64,000 nucleotides of DNA from Thermohalobaculum sp039815685 (lineage in GTDB: Bacteria > Pseudomonadota > Alphaproteobacteria > Rhodobacterales > Rhodobacteraceae). Of this stretch, positions 54,994 to 64,000 are shown piece after piece (the first letter of the stretch is position 1; each line of letters starts with the position of its first letter). The DNA lies in the NCBI GenBank assembly GCA_039815685.1, contig JBCBYV010000008.1, forward strand, positions 1 to 64,000. The letters run 5' to 3'. The notes beneath the pieces are model-generated. The model had not been told where the DNA came from. It did not search any database and saw only the letters and a program-made list of their open reading frames with translations. The translations under genes and the position numbers were made by a program.

Positions 54994-55362
54994 ATGAGAA
55001 TGTCGCCCATCGTCGCCGCCGGTCTGGCGAGCTTCTTGACGTTCGGAGCTATCGCTGGCCCCGCGGCTGCGGACGAGCACCGGGAACGGTATTTCGACCT
55101 TGACGAGATGAAGCGCGAGCTCGACCGGCTCTGGGATGACCTTTCGCGAGAGGTGGAACCAGCACTCGATCAGCTCGACGAGTTCGTGGCTCTCCTCCGC
55201 CAGGTGGATGATCCCCTCTACTACGAGGCGCCGGTTCTGATGCCCAACGGCGACATCGTGATCCGCCGCCGTGCGGACGCGCCGCCATGGCAACCGCCCG
55301 AGGAGCGGGAGCGGGAGGCGGGGCCCGCGCCGATCGATCCCGACGAGGGCGTGCCGCTCTGA
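54994..55362 (+). CDS. Small secreted hypothetical protein
   Basis: 122 residues with a signal peptide (MSPIVAAGLASFLTFGAIAG) and an acidic helical body (DLDEMKRELDRLWDDLSREV), then YYEAPVLMPNGDIVIRRR and a Pro/Glu tail. Family not recognised, but similar-looking small periplasmic proteins are common in Rhodobacterales. The ATG at 54994 follows GAGGAG. Confidence 0.7.
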   Translation: MRMSPIVAAGLASFLTFGAIAGPAAADEHRERYFDLDEMKRELDRLWDDLSREVEPALDQLDEFVALLRQVDDPLYYEAPVLMPNGDIVIRRRADAPPWQPPEEREREAGPAPIDPDEGVPL

Positions 55363-55444
55363 CAGGTGCTGCATCGGCGCGCACCCTTTATGCAGGCGGT
55401 GCGCCGGTCTATGTCTCCGCGAAGCCAAGCTCCAGGAGACATGC

Positions 55445-57283
55445 ATGACCCTTTCGACCTCTCCCCTCCCTGACGTTGTGCCCGCGCGCGAGGCCGAGGG
55501 TGCCCATGCCGCCGAAGCTTTCGGTGCGCTTCCGGTCTGGGATCTCGGTGCGCTCTACGGCGGGCCCGACGACCCGGCCATCGCCGCGGATCTGGAGGCT
55601 GCGGGGGCCGAGGCGCAGGCTTTTGCCGAGAAATACGAGGGCAAGCTCGCAGGGCTCGGCGGCGCGGGGCTGGCAGGGGCCGTCGAGGCCTATGAGGCGA
55701 TGCAGTCCCGCCTCGGGCGCGTGATGTCCTACGCCATGCTGCGCTACGCTCAGAACACGCAGGACCCGGCGCGCGCGCAGATGATGGGCAACTTGCAGGT
55801 CCAGGTCACGACGCTGACCCAGCCGATGGTGTTCTTCACGCTCGAGCTCAACAAGCTGGCGCCGGAGATGCTGGAGGTTGCCTATGCCGAGAGCGCGGAG
55901 CTTACGCGCTACAAGCCCTGGCTCGACCGGGTAAGGGCATTGGCGCCGCATCAGCTCTCGGACGAGCTCGAGAAGTTCCTGCACGACATGTCCGTCGTGG
56001 GCGCCTCGGCCTGGAACCGGCTTTTCGACGAGACGATGTCGGGGCTGACCTTCGAGGTAATGGGCGAGACCTTGGCGCTGGAGGCAACCCTCACGCTCCT
56101 GCAGGACAAGGACCGGGTGAAGCGGGAGGCGGCGGGGCGGGCCGTCGCGTCGGTCCTGGGGGAGAACATCCGCCTTTTTACCCTCATCACCAACACGCTC
56201 GCCAAGGAGAAGGAGATCGAGGACCGCTGGCGCAAGATGCCGGCGCCCGATCATGGCCGCCACCTCGCGAACCAGGTCGAGCCCGAGGTGGTCGACGCCT
56301 TGCGCGAGACGGTGACGGCGGCCAATCCGCGCCTCAGCCACCGCTACTACGCGCTGAAGGCGAAGTGGCTCGGACTCGAAAAGCTCGAATACTGGGATCG
56401 GAACGCACCGCTGCCCCAGGCCGAGGACAAGGTGATCGGCTGGGACGAGGCCAAGGACACGGTGCTCGGCGCTTATGAGGGCTTCTCACCAAAGATGGCG
56501 GAGCTTGCAGCACCGTTCTTCTCCGAGGGCTGGATCGACGCGCCCGCATCGCCCGGTAAGTCGCCCGGCGCCTTCGCGCACCCAACTATCGTGGACGCGC
56601 ATCCCTTCGTGCTCCTGAACTATCTCGGCAAGCCGCGGGACGTCATGACGCTCGCGCACGAGCTTGGCCATGGCGTTCATCAGCGGCTGGCGGCTGGGCA
56701 AGGCGAGCTCTTGTCTTCGACGCCGCTGACGCTGGCCGAGACGGCCAGTGTCTTCGGGGAGATGCTCACCTTCCGCCGGCTGCTGGCCGCCGAGACGGAT
56801 CCTGCGCGGCGCAAGCAGCTTCTCGCGGGCAAGGTCGAGGACATGATCAATACCGTCGTCCGCCAGATCTCCTTCTACGAGTTCGAGCGGCGGGTGCATG
56901 CGGAACGGCGCGAGGGCGAGCTTTCCTCCGATCGTCTGGGCCAGATCTGGCTGGAGGTGAGCACCGAGAGCCTCGGGCCCGCGATGCATTTCGAGGAGGG
57001 CTACGAGACGTTCTGGGCCTATATCCCGCACTTCATCCACTCGCCCTTCTATGTCTACGCCTATGCCTTCGGCGACGGGCTCGTGAATGCGCTCTACGCG
57101 GTCTACGAGAAGGGCGAGCCGGGCTTCCAGGACCGGTATTTCGAGATGCTGGCCGCAGGCGGGTCCAAGCACCATAAGGAGCTGCTGGCGCCCTTCGGCC
57201 TCGACGCATCGGACCCCGCCTTCTGGAACGAGGGCCTCAACCTCATCGACCGCTTCATCACCGAGCTCGAGGGCATGGACTGA
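55445..57283 (+). CDS. pepF: Oligoendopeptidase F (M3 family) PepF
   Basis: Zinc metallopeptidase that trims oligopeptides in the cytoplasm, 612 residues. The HExxH motif is TLAHELGHGVHQ, with the third zinc ligand in LAETASVFGEML. ATG at 55445 follows AGGAGA by 5 nt. A short dyad TGACGC-TCGC-GCGTCA starts at its stop. Confidence 0.93.
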   Translation: MTLSTSPLPDVVPAREAEGAHAAEAFGALPVWDLGALYGGPDDPAIAADLEAAGAEAQAFAEKYEGKLAGLGGAGLAGAVEAYEAMQSRLGRVMSYAMLRYAQNTQDPARAQMMGNLQVQVTTLTQPMVFFTLELNKLAPEMLEVAYAESAELTRYKPWLDRVRALAPHQLSDELEKFLHDMSVVGASAWNRLFDETMSGLTFEVMGETLALEATLTLLQDKDRVKREAAGRAVASVLGENIRLFTLITNTLAKEKEIEDRWRKMPAPDHGRHLANQVEPEVVDALRETVTAANPRLSHRYYALKAKWLGLEKLEYWDRNAPLPQAEDKVIGWDEAKDTVLGAYEGFSPKMAELAAPFFSEGWIDAPASPGKSPGAFAHPTIVDAHPFVLLNYLGKPRDVMTLAHELGHGVHQRLAAGQGELLSSTPLTLAETASVFGEMLTFRRLLAAETDPARRKQLLAGKVEDMINTVVRQISFYEFERRVHAERREGELSSDRLGQIWLEVSTESLGPAMHFEEGYETFWAYIPHFIHSPFYVYAYAFGDGLVNALYAVYEKGEPGFQDRYFEMLAAGGSKHHKELLAPFGLDASDPAFWNEGLNLIDRFITELEGMD

Positions 57284-57407
57284 CGCTCGCGCGTCATCAC
57301 GACACTGCGCTGGGTTGGCTGCGTTTCCTTTGCAGGTGGCCAAGGGCGCGCTACCCTCAATCCGTGGAGCAGCCCGTAGAGGCGGGCGGTTTGCGGGGTG
57401 CGGGTGC

Positions 57408-58163
57408 ATGAAGCGGATCACGAGACGGGCGCTTCTGGGCGCGGCCTTCGCTGCGGGCGCTCTGCCGAGTGCGGCAAACATCCGGCTGCTCGCCGACACG
57501 GATATCCAAGCGGCGCGTGCGCTCGTCCGCTCGCCGCGGGTGGCGGGGCGGCTTCGGGTGCTTTTCGTCGGCAACTCGTTCACCTATGGCCATGATGTGC
57601 CGGGGCGTGTGGCAGCGCTGGCTGAGGTCGAGGGGACCGAGCTCGACGTCGCGACCTTGGCGGAAGGGGGTGCGCGGCTTGCGCAGACCCTGGCGCGTCC
57701 AGGCGTGCGGGATGTGCTGGAGGCCGAGGGCTGGGACGCAGTCGTGCTCCAGGATCACTCCACCACGGCCTTCGACCCGGCCTACAGGCACGACAGTTCT
57801 GCGGCGATTGCTTATGCCGCGATGGTTGCTGCACCTCGACCGGTGCTGGTCGTGACACCCTGGGCCCGGGCGCCCGATCACCCGATCTATCGCGAGGGTG
57901 CGGTGATCCGCGCCGGCCTCGAGCAGCCGGAAAGCCCGCAGCACATGACAGAGGCGACCGCGCGTTACTTCGAGGCGGCGGCGGCGGAGGCAGCACGTCG
58001 CGGGGGCGCCAATGTCCACCTCGCACCCGTTGCCCGTCGGTGGCTCGCTGCCAGCCGCGAGGGCGCGCCGCTTTATGGTCCCGACCGATACCACGCCTCC
58101 CCGGACGGCGCGGCACTGGTCGCGAGCGTGGTATGGGAAGCGCTTGCTCCGCTCCTCGCCTGA
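57408..58163 (+). CDS. SGNH-type hydrolase with Tat signal
   Basis: 251 residues. The N-terminus MKRITRRALLGAAFAAGALP has a twin-Arg motif. Block I is VLFVGNSFTYGHDVPG and the C-terminal catalytic block is DRYHASPDGAALVA with Asp and His. Likely a periplasmic esterase/lipase-like enzyme. It follows pepF by about 125 bp. Confidence 0.82.
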   Translation: MKRITRRALLGAAFAAGALPSAANIRLLADTDIQAARALVRSPRVAGRLRVLFVGNSFTYGHDVPGRVAALAEVEGTELDVATLAEGGARLAQTLARPGVRDVLEAEGWDAVVLQDHSTTAFDPAYRHDSSAAIAYAAMVAAPRPVLVVTPWARAPDHPIYREGAVIRAGLEQPESPQHMTEATARYFEAAAAEAARRGGANVHLAPVARRWLAASREGAPLYGPDRYHASPDGAALVASVVWEALAPLLA

Positions 58164-58782
58164 CTCTCGGTCTGGCCGCCCAAGCGCATGCGTCCCGGCG
58201 CTTGAGCCGGGACCTATCCAACGTGGTGTCACGCGGTGCCAACGGTCGTTTTAGATGAGTTGGTTGCGCCAGCCAGAAGGGCAAGACTCGCGAGCCAACG
58301 CCGTAGCCCGGCTGGCAGCGGCACCTTGGCCGCGCCGTCCACCGAGAACGTCTCGATCCCGAAGCCCTGCGGCACGTTGAGGTTGCCGACGGGATCGCCC
58401 GTCTGCACCTCATGGAGCGTTCCAAAGGAGAGGCGCTCCGCAACTCCGGCGTCAGTGGGGCGCTGTCGCTGGGGCCCCGAAGGTTGTCGGCCTCGGGCCA
58501 GAACACGCTGCCGTCGATCTCGAACACGGATCCGGCCGTCGTGGAGAAGCCAGGTTGGCCGTGCCTAAGATGGCGGTTGAACGATCACTTGTCGGCAGGG
58601 AGAAGATTGAGGGCCTTCCGGAGGAAGAGCTGCCCCGTCGCATCACGCCGGAAGGAGGGCTGGAAGCAAGAACTCGCGCCGCCGAAGCCCTACCACGCAT
58701 CGGGCGTGGCGCGGCGGCTTGCAAATCCCGCCCCCGATGGTAGCTGAACGGCGATGTCCGGGAGCGCCCGAGGGATGAGCCG
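58164..58782. other. Gene-free, decayed region before pheS
   Basis: 619 bp. The left half holds a frameshifted minus-strand remnant of a secreted sorting-signal protein (separate entry). The right half (about 58560-58780) carries only short interrupted frames; minus-strand translation gives LFLRKALNLLPADK between stops, which I cannot assign. Confidence 0.55.
58229..58560 (-). pseudogene. Remnant of secreted VPLPA-CTERM-type protein
   Basis: Minus-strand reading gives STTAGSVFEIDGSVFWPEAD near 58520, then after a frameshift SFGTLHEVQTGDPVGNLNVP, then FSVDGAAKVPLPAGLRRWLA and a stop at 58229-58231. The VPLPA motif placed near the C-terminus followed by a hydrophobic run resembles the sorting tail of the two intact VPLPA-type proteins in this window, but the basic end is displaced. 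No start was found and the frame is broken, so I treat it as decayed. Confidence 0.5.
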
Positions 58783-59865
58783 ATGAGCGATCTGAGCCCC
58801 ATTCGCGAGAAGTACCTCGCCGCCGTGGCGGATGCGGGGGACGAGGCCTCGATCGAGGAGGTGCGCATCGGCGCGCTCGGCAAGAAGGGCGAGATCAGCC
58901 TGATGATGCGCGAGCTCGGCAAGATGTCGCCTGAGGAGCGTCAGAACGCCGGACCGGCTCTCAATGCGCTGAAGGACGAAATCAACGCCGCCATCACCGC
59001 GCGGAAGTCGAGCCTCGCGGATGCAGCGCTCGCGGAGCGGCTGGCGAGCGAATGGCTGGACCCGACGCTCGAGCCCCGGCCGATGCCGCACGGCACGATC
59101 CACCCGGTCTCCCAGGTGCAGGAAGAGATCGCTGCGATCTTCGCCGATATGGGCTTCGAGGTGGCCGAGGGGCCGCAGATCGAGGACGACTGGTATAACT
59201 TCGACGCCCTCAACATCCCGGCCGAGCACCCGACGCGGACGGAGATGGACACATTCTACATGGCCAAGGCCGAGGGCGATGCGCGCCCGCCCCATGTCCT
59301 CCGCACGCATACCTCGCCCGTGCAGATCCGCGGCATGCAGGCGCGCGGTGCGCCATGCCGCTTCATCTGCCCCGGCCGGGTCTATCGCGCGGATTACGAC
59401 CAGACCCACACGCCGATGTTCCACCAGGTCGAGGGGCTTGCCATCGACCGCGACATCTCGATGGCGAACCTCAAATGGACGCTCGAGGAGTTCTGCCGCG
59501 CCTTCTTCCAGCTGCCGGAGGTGGAGCTGAGGTTCCGCGCCTCGCATTTTCCCTTCACCGAGCCGTCGGCCGAGGTCGATATCCGCTGCTCCTGGGAAGG
59601 CGGACAGCTCAAGCTCGGCGAGGGCGACGACTGGATGGAGATCCTCGGCTCAGGCATGATCCACCCGAAGGTGCTGACCGCAGGCGGGATCGACCCGGAT
59701 CAGTGGCAAGGCTTCGCCTTCGGCATCGGGATCGACCGGATCACCATGCTCAAATACGGCATTCCCGACCTTCGCGCCTTCTTCGACAGCGATCTCCGTT
59801 GGCTCCGGCATTACGGTTTCTCGGCGCTGGACGTGCCGACGCTCCATGCCGGCCTCAGCCGCTGA
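58783..59865 (+). CDS. pheS: Phenylalanyl-tRNA synthetase alpha subunit PheS
   Basis: Catalytic subunit (360 residues) charging tRNA-Phe. Motifs: HPVSQVQEEIAAIFADMGFE, TEMDTFYMAK, RTHTSPVQIRGM, MFHQVEGLAID and GFAFGIGIDRITMLKYGI. It is full length. It is separated from pheT by three unrelated genes. Confidence 0.97.
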   Translation: MSDLSPIREKYLAAVADAGDEASIEEVRIGALGKKGEISLMMRELGKMSPEERQNAGPALNALKDEINAAITARKSSLADAALAERLASEWLDPTLEPRPMPHGTIHPVSQVQEEIAAIFADMGFEVAEGPQIEDDWYNFDALNIPAEHPTRTEMDTFYMAKAEGDARPPHVLRTHTSPVQIRGMQARGAPCRFICPGRVYRADYDQTHTPMFHQVEGLAIDRDISMANLKWTLEEFCRAFFQLPEVELRFRASHFPFTEPSAEVDIRCSWEGGQLKLGEGDDWMEILGSGMIHPKVLTAGGIDPDQWQGFAFGIGIDRITMLKYGIPDLRAFFDSDLRWLRHYGFSALDVPTLHAGLSR

Positions 59866-59906
59866 ACTCAAGCGCGCCACCTCGCACCCGCGAGACGGTG
59901 AGCCCG

Positions 59907-60413
59907 ATGGTTGAGATGCCCGAACTGATCCGCGGCTTTGTGCCGGGGCTGATCGGCGAGGTGGCGGCGCTCCACGGCCGCTACTATGCGGAGAACAACG
60001 GTTTCGGGACGGGCTTCGAGGCGACCGTTGCGACAGACCTCTCGGCCTTTGCCGGGCGGTTCGACTCGTCCCGCGACCTCGTACTCTCGGCGTGGGAGGG
60101 CGACCGGCTGGCAGGGACGGTGACGTTGGATGGCGCCCCGGCGGAGATCCCGGAAGGCGTCGAGGGCGCGCCGATGCAGCTCCGCTGGTTCATCGTCGCA
60201 CCGCTGGCGCAGGGCAGCGGGCTCGGCCGACGGCTCATTGACGAGGCACTGGCCTTCGCCGGTCCACGCCCGGTCGTTCTCCACACCATGGCCGGCCTCG
60301 ACCGGGCGCGGGCACTCTACGAGGCCCGAGGCTTTCGGCTCATCCACGAGGCTGAGGCCGTGCGTATGGGCGAGCGTCAAGTCATGCAGACCTTCATCCG
60401 CAACGTCACCTGA
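59907..60413 (+). CDS. GNAT-family N-acetyltransferase
   Basis: 168 residues with an acetyl-CoA loop VAPLAQGSGLGRRLIDEAL and the late motif DRARALYEARGFRLI. Substrate unknown. It lies 41 bp after pheS and has no clear ribosome site, which fits coupled expression. Confidence 0.85.
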   Translation: MVEMPELIRGFVPGLIGEVAALHGRYYAENNGFGTGFEATVATDLSAFAGRFDSSRDLVLSAWEGDRLAGTVTLDGAPAEIPEGVEGAPMQLRWFIVAPLAQGSGLGRRLIDEALAFAGPRPVVLHTMAGLDRARALYEARGFRLIHEAEAVRMGERQVMQTFIRNVT

Positions 60414-60490
60414 TCCAGCGTTCCGATTGATCATGACAACCGGAACTTGTGCGTATACCGTCGCGACTTAAAATTTCGAAGGAGATCGCG

Positions 60491-61231
60491 ATGTCGATGC
60501 AGAAGCGTGTAGCGACACTGGCGGTGATGCTTGCCGTGGCCGCTGGATGGAGCGCGAACGCTGCGACGATCGCGGCCCAGAACTTCGACGACAACGGCCT
60601 TGCGAGCGTCACCACGTCAAACGTCGGCTTCCCGTCGGGTACGGGGCTCACCGCTGATGGCACCGGCCTCGGCTGGACGCTCGGTTTCATCGACAGCCGC
60701 GGTACGGGCAACACAGGTCCGATCGTTGGCACTGAGCTCGGCGATACCATCGGGGTCGTAGACAACAGCGTGACCGCCAACAACGACCTCACCGACGCCG
60801 GGAACACCGGGCAGTGGTTTCATGCAGACGATATCGACGGGACGTTGCAACTCCTTTTCGACGACGTGGATGCGAGCGCCTTCTCGAACCTTTCGCTCGG
60901 TTTCGAGTGGGCGGCCAACGACACTTCGTTCGAAGGCGATGACCGCTTCGAGGTATTCGTGAATGGCACCTCGGTCTTCGACGTCTCGGGCAGCGGCTTG
61001 GACAGCGGTCCCTTCGTCGATGACTTCGCTGCGGTCATGCTGGACCTCTCCGCCTTCGACGGCGGTTTCGTATCAATCGAGGTGCAGTTCGAGAACAGCG
61101 CTGGCGCCGAGGACCTCGCGTTCGACAACCTCGTCCTGAGCGGCGATCTGGTGGAGGTGCCCCTGCCTGCCTCCTTCCTGCTCCTCGGGGCTGGCGTCCT
61201 TGCGCTAAGGCTGCGTCAGCGGATCCTCTGA
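60491..61231 (+). CDS. Secreted VPLPA-CTERM-type protein
   Basis: 246 residues: signal peptide (VATLAVMLAVAAGWSANA), beta-rich Asp/Ser body (NLSLGFEWAANDTSFEGDD, DDFAAVMLDLSAFDGG) and C-terminal signal VEVPLPASFLLLGAGVLALR followed by LRQRIL, i.e. VPLPA + hydrophobic stretch + Arg-rich end. These features predict exosortase processing. AAGGAG precedes the ATG at 60491. The body is not recognised. Confidence 0.82.
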   Translation: MSMQKRVATLAVMLAVAAGWSANAATIAAQNFDDNGLASVTTSNVGFPSGTGLTADGTGLGWTLGFIDSRGTGNTGPIVGTELGDTIGVVDNSVTANNDLTDAGNTGQWFHADDIDGTLQLLFDDVDASAFSNLSLGFEWAANDTSFEGDDRFEVFVNGTSVFDVSGSGLDSGPFVDDFAAVMLDLSAFDGGFVSIEVQFENSAGAEDLAFDNLVLSGDLVEVPLPASFLLLGAGVLALRLRQRIL

Positions 61232-61341
61232 TCCGCGCGCAGGCGGCCGAAACGCCCCATCACCCTTCGCGGCGCATCGCGCTTACCCGGCTCAGGCATT
61301 ACTGCTAGGGTCCGCGCCAGAGGCAGCATAGGGGGGTCATC

Positions 61342-61785
61342 ATGCCGTTTCTCTCAAAGCTTCGTCGCGCGAGCCCGCCTTCGGACGAGGCGATCCCGCG
61401 CGCGGTTCTCACGCCCACCGTCTCGGCCATCATGGCGGACGGCGACATGCAGGCCGAGGAGATCAGCCAGCTCTCCAACCTCTGCACCTTCAGCCCGATC
61501 TTCCACAGCATCGACCCGGCTCGGCTGGCGGAGATCGTGAAGGAGCTGATCGCAGAGATCATGGAGGAGGGGGGCGCCAAGAAGCTCGACGAGGCGGCGC
61601 TGCTCCTCGATCCATCCCTCCGCGAGACGGCCTTCTGCTTCGTCGTGCGGATCGTAATGGCGGATGCGACGGTGACGGAGCAGGAGAAGGCCGCTCTCGA
61701 GAAGATCGCCGACGTGCTGGCGCTCGACGCGGGCACCGTCGCACAGATCTACACAGTCGTGCAGATGATGCAGCGGCCTGCCTGA
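61342..61785 (+). CDS. TerB-like protein
   Basis: 147 residues with the TerB-type acidic helical repeat: AIMADGDMQAEEISQLSNL and IVMADATVTEQEKAALEKIA, each with a D-G/A-x-x-x-x-E metal-binding pattern. Probably a cytoplasmic metal-binding or stress protein; no other ter genes nearby. Confidence 0.8.
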   Translation: MPFLSKLRRASPPSDEAIPRAVLTPTVSAIMADGDMQAEEISQLSNLCTFSPIFHSIDPARLAEIVKELIAEIMEEGGAKKLDEAALLLDPSLRETAFCFVVRIVMADATVTEQEKAALEKIADVLALDAGTVAQIYTVVQMMQRPA

Positions 61786-61922
61786 GAAGTCGGGCTGAGT
61801 AGCGGCGCTGCGGAGGTCGGTGAGTGGCTGACGATCTCGCCACGTAGCCGCCTTGACCCTCCTCGCGCGGCGCGCTCTAAGCCGCGGGCGAGAAGGGCAG
61901 GCCACCGGCGGCGAGGCATCCG

Positions 61923-64000
61923 ATGAAATTCACGCTTTCCTGGTTGAGGGAGCATCTCGAGACCAAGGCTGGGCTCGACGAGATCCTGGAAGCGCTCACC
62001 GATCTCGGGCTCGAGGTCGAGGGGTTGGAGAACCCGGCCGAGGCGCTGGCGCCCTTTACCATCGCGCGCGTCATCGAGGCGGTGCAGCACCCGAACGCCG
62101 ACCGCCTTCGCCTCTGCAGTGTCGAGACCTTTCCCAAGGGGCCGCACGGGCCGACGGAGGAGGTGCAGGTCGTCTGTGGCGCGCCCAATGCGCGGACGGG
62201 GCTGGTCGGCGTCTTCGCACCGCCGGGCACGCATGTGCCGGGGACGGGCGTCGACCTTAAGCCGGGCGTGATCCGCGGGGTCGAATCGAACGGCATGCTC
62301 TGCTCCGAGCGGGAGCTGATGATCTCCGAGGACCATGACGGCATCATCGACCTGCCCTCCGACACGCCGCTTGGCGTGAAATATGTCGACTATGCCGGCC
62401 TCGACGATCCGGTGATCGAGATCGCGATCACGCCGAACCGGCCGGATGCGCTGGGCGTGGGCGGGATCGCGCGGGATCTGGCGGCGCGGGGGCTGGGGCA
62501 GCTCATCACGCCGGAGATCGAGCCCGTCCCGGGGCGGTTTCCGTGCCCGGTCAGTGTCGAGATCAATGCGGACACGATGGCCAAGGGCTGTCCGGCCTTC
62601 GCGGGTCGAGTGGTGCGCGGTGTGAAGAACGGGCCGAGCCCTGACTGGCTGCAGAAGCGGCTGCGGGCCATCGGGCTCCGGCCGATCTCGACCCTGGTGG
62701 ACATCACCAACCTCCTGACCTTCGACCGGGCGCGGCCCCTGCACGTGTTCGACGCCGACAAGGTGAAGGGAGGCATGCTCCGCGTTCATTTCGCGGCGGG
62801 TGGGGAGACGCTCAGGGCGCTCGATGACAAGGAGTACGCCTTCGAGCCTGGCATGATCGGGATCTCGGACGCCAGAGGGGTCGAGAGCATCGCGGGCATC
62901 ATGGGCGGCGAGGCGACGGGCTGCACCGATGAGACGGTGAACGTCTTCGTCGAGAGCGCGCTCTGGGATCCGGTAACTGTTGCCGCGACCGGGCGGCGGC
63001 TCAAGATCAACTCGGATGCACGGTACCGGTTCGAGCGCGGGGTCGATCCGGCCTTCACGCTCGATGGGCTCGAGCAGGCGACGGCGCTGATCCTCGAGCT
63101 TTGCGGCGGCGAGCCGTCCGAAGTGGTCGTCGCCGGTCAGGTCCCGGATACGAGCCGGTCCTATGCGCTCGACCCAGCGCGGGTATCGAGCCTCGTCGGT
63201 CTCGATATTCCGGTCGCAGAGCAGCGGCGGATCCTCGAGGCGCTCGGCTTCCGCGTCTCGGAAGCCGGCACGGGCCTCGAGGTCTCGGTCCCCTCCTGGC
63301 GGCCGGACGTACATGGCGAGGCCGATCTCGTGGAGGAGATCGCACGGGTTGCATCCCTCACCAAGCTGCCCTCAGTACCGCTCCGACGGGTCGAGATGGG
63401 CGTGGCGCGCGCGGTGCTGACGTCGATGCAGCGGCGTGAGGGTGCGGCGCGACGCGCGATGGCGGGCCGCGGGCTCAACGAATGCGTTCACTACACCTTC
63501 TGCTCCGAGAAGGAGGCCGCGCTGTTCGGCGGCGGCGATCCGCTGATGCGACTGGAGAACCCCATCTCGGTGGAGATGGTGGAGATGCGGCCGAGCCTTT
63601 TGCCCGCGTTGCTGGCGGCTGCCGGGCGCAATCAGGCGCGGGGAGCGCCGGCGCTCGGTCTCTTCGAGGTCGGTCCCACCTTCCATGGGCCCGAGCCCGG
63701 GGAACAGGCGGTGGAGGCTGCCGCGCTGAGGGCTGGCTACGCGGGACCGCGGCACTGGGGCGAGGCGCGCCGGGCTGTCGATCTCTACGACGCGAAGGCG
63801 GATGGTCTGGCGTGTCTTGCCGCCATCGGTGTCGATGTGGCGAAGGTGTCGGTGGTGGCCGGGGAGGGCGCGGACTGGTTCCACCCCGGCCGGTCCGCGG
63901 CGCTGAAGCTGGGGCCGAAGAACACGCTCGCGGTCTTTGGCGAACTGCACCCGAAGGTGCTGGAGGCGCTCGATGTGAAGGGGCCGGCGGTGGCGGCGGT
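61923..64000 (+). CDS. pheT: Phenylalanyl-tRNA synthetase beta subunit PheT, 3' partial
   Basis: Editing and structural subunit of the (alpha-beta)2 enzyme. The start MKFTLSWLREHLETKAGLDE and the tRNA-binding domain (VIEAVQHPNADRLRLCSVET, QVVCGAPNAR) are clear, then EIAITPNRPDALGVGGIARD and WRPDVHGEADLVEEIARV. About 692 codons are present and the frame is open to the window edge; roughly 100 residues, including most of the anticodon-binding end, lie outside. Confidence 0.95.
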   Translation, partial: MKFTLSWLREHLETKAGLDEILEALTDLGLEVEGLENPAEALAPFTIARVIEAVQHPNADRLRLCSVETFPKGPHGPTEEVQVVCGAPNARTGLVGVFAPPGTHVPGTGVDLKPGVIRGVESNGMLCSERELMISEDHDGIIDLPSDTPLGVKYVDYAGLDDPVIEIAITPNRPDALGVGGIARDLAARGLGQLITPEIEPVPGRFPCPVSVEINADTMAKGCPAFAGRVVRGVKNGPSPDWLQKRLRAIGLRPISTLVDITNLLTFDRARPLHVFDADKVKGGMLRVHFAAGGETLRALDDKEYAFEPGMIGISDARGVESIAGIMGGEATGCTDETVNVFVESALWDPVTVAATGRRLKINSDARYRFERGVDPAFTLDGLEQATALILELCGGEPSEVVVAGQVPDTSRSYALDPARVSSLVGLDIPVAEQRRILEALGFRVSEAGTGLEVSVPSWRPDVHGEADLVEEIARVASLTKLPSVPLRRVEMGVARAVLTSMQRREGAARRAMAGRGLNECVHYTFCSEKEAALFGGGDPLMRLENPISVEMVEMRPSLLPALLAAAGRNQARGAPALGLFEVGPTFHGPEPGEQAVEAAALRAGYAGPRHWGEARRAVDLYDAKADGLACLAAIGVDVAKVSVVAGEGADWFHPGRSAALKLGPKNTLAVFGELHPKVLEALDVKGPAVAA

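Noticed and set aside
61749..63314. A 521-codon minus-strand frame over pheT
   Set aside because: Antisense shadow of pheT, rich in Arg and Asp.

Overview
The window is about 64 kb of GC-rich chromosome that reads as an alphaproteobacterium of the Rhodobacterales type. The basis is the gene set: GcrA (cell-cycle regulator restricted to alphaproteobacteria), GapR, a long L25/Ctc ribosomal protein, an alphaproteobacterial PstC/PstA pair with large periplasmic insertions, Hsp33 close to argD-argF, and a Tad-type pseudopilin cluster. I assign it to the order by gene content only; no species is named. Almost every gene has a clear GGAGG-type ribosome binding site, which I used to choose starts.

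Layout. 1-1.2 kb: two dead insertion sequences (IS110-type and IS3-type), broken by about four short dyad-bearing insertions. 1.3-9.6 kb: a complete phosphate-starvation locus, phoR-pstS-pstC-pstA-pstB-phoU-phoB. 9.7-16 kb: gcrA, an ABC-2 permease, argD-argF, a small EF-hand protein, a Nudix hydrolase and hslO. 16-27.5 kb: metabolic and hypothetical genes (epoxide-hydrolase-like enzyme, threonine aldolase, YcgN-like protein, LplT-like MFS transporter, plsC, ribF, a MaoC hydratase, a HAD-IIA protein, DCC and TraB/GumN proteins). An orphan Pho-box-like sequence lies near 17.57 kb. 27.5-30 kb: groES-groEL under a CIRCE operator, with a large inverted repeat between the two genes. 30-44 kb: a VPLPA-CTERM-type secreted protein, a TPR protein, a class-III aminotransferase, transport proteins, DUF952-pyrD, tRNA-Gly(GCC), a LysR regulator, a secreted LysM-rhodanese protein and rplY. 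44-47 kb: three Tad/Flp-type pseudopilin and TadG-like genes. 47.6-54 kb: pyk, an N-formylglutamate amidohydrolase-like gene, gapR and a sigma-54-type response regulator with an altered GAFTGA loop. 54-64 kb: an OmpA-like lipoprotein, pepF, a Tat-type SGNH hydrolase, a decayed region holding the remnant of a VPLPA-type protein, then pheS and pheT (cut by the window end) separated by a GNAT, a second VPLPA-CTERM protein and a TerB-like gene.

How parts fit. PhoR/PhoB sense and answer phosphate limitation, PstSCAB imports phosphate, and PhoU links transporter to kinase. GcrA and GapR are cell-cycle and chromosome factors. Two intact short secreted proteins with C-terminal PLP-hydrophobic-Arg tails, plus one decayed relative, imply an exosortase-type sorting system elsewhere in the genome. 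The most unusual items are the hairpin-bearing insertions in the dead transposases, the groES-groEL inverted repeat, the orphan Pho box, the coiled-coil insert in PstA, the apparently inactive secreted rhodanese and the GAFNGA regulator. I did not find an obvious wholly new multi-gene system; most of the window is ordinary chromosome.
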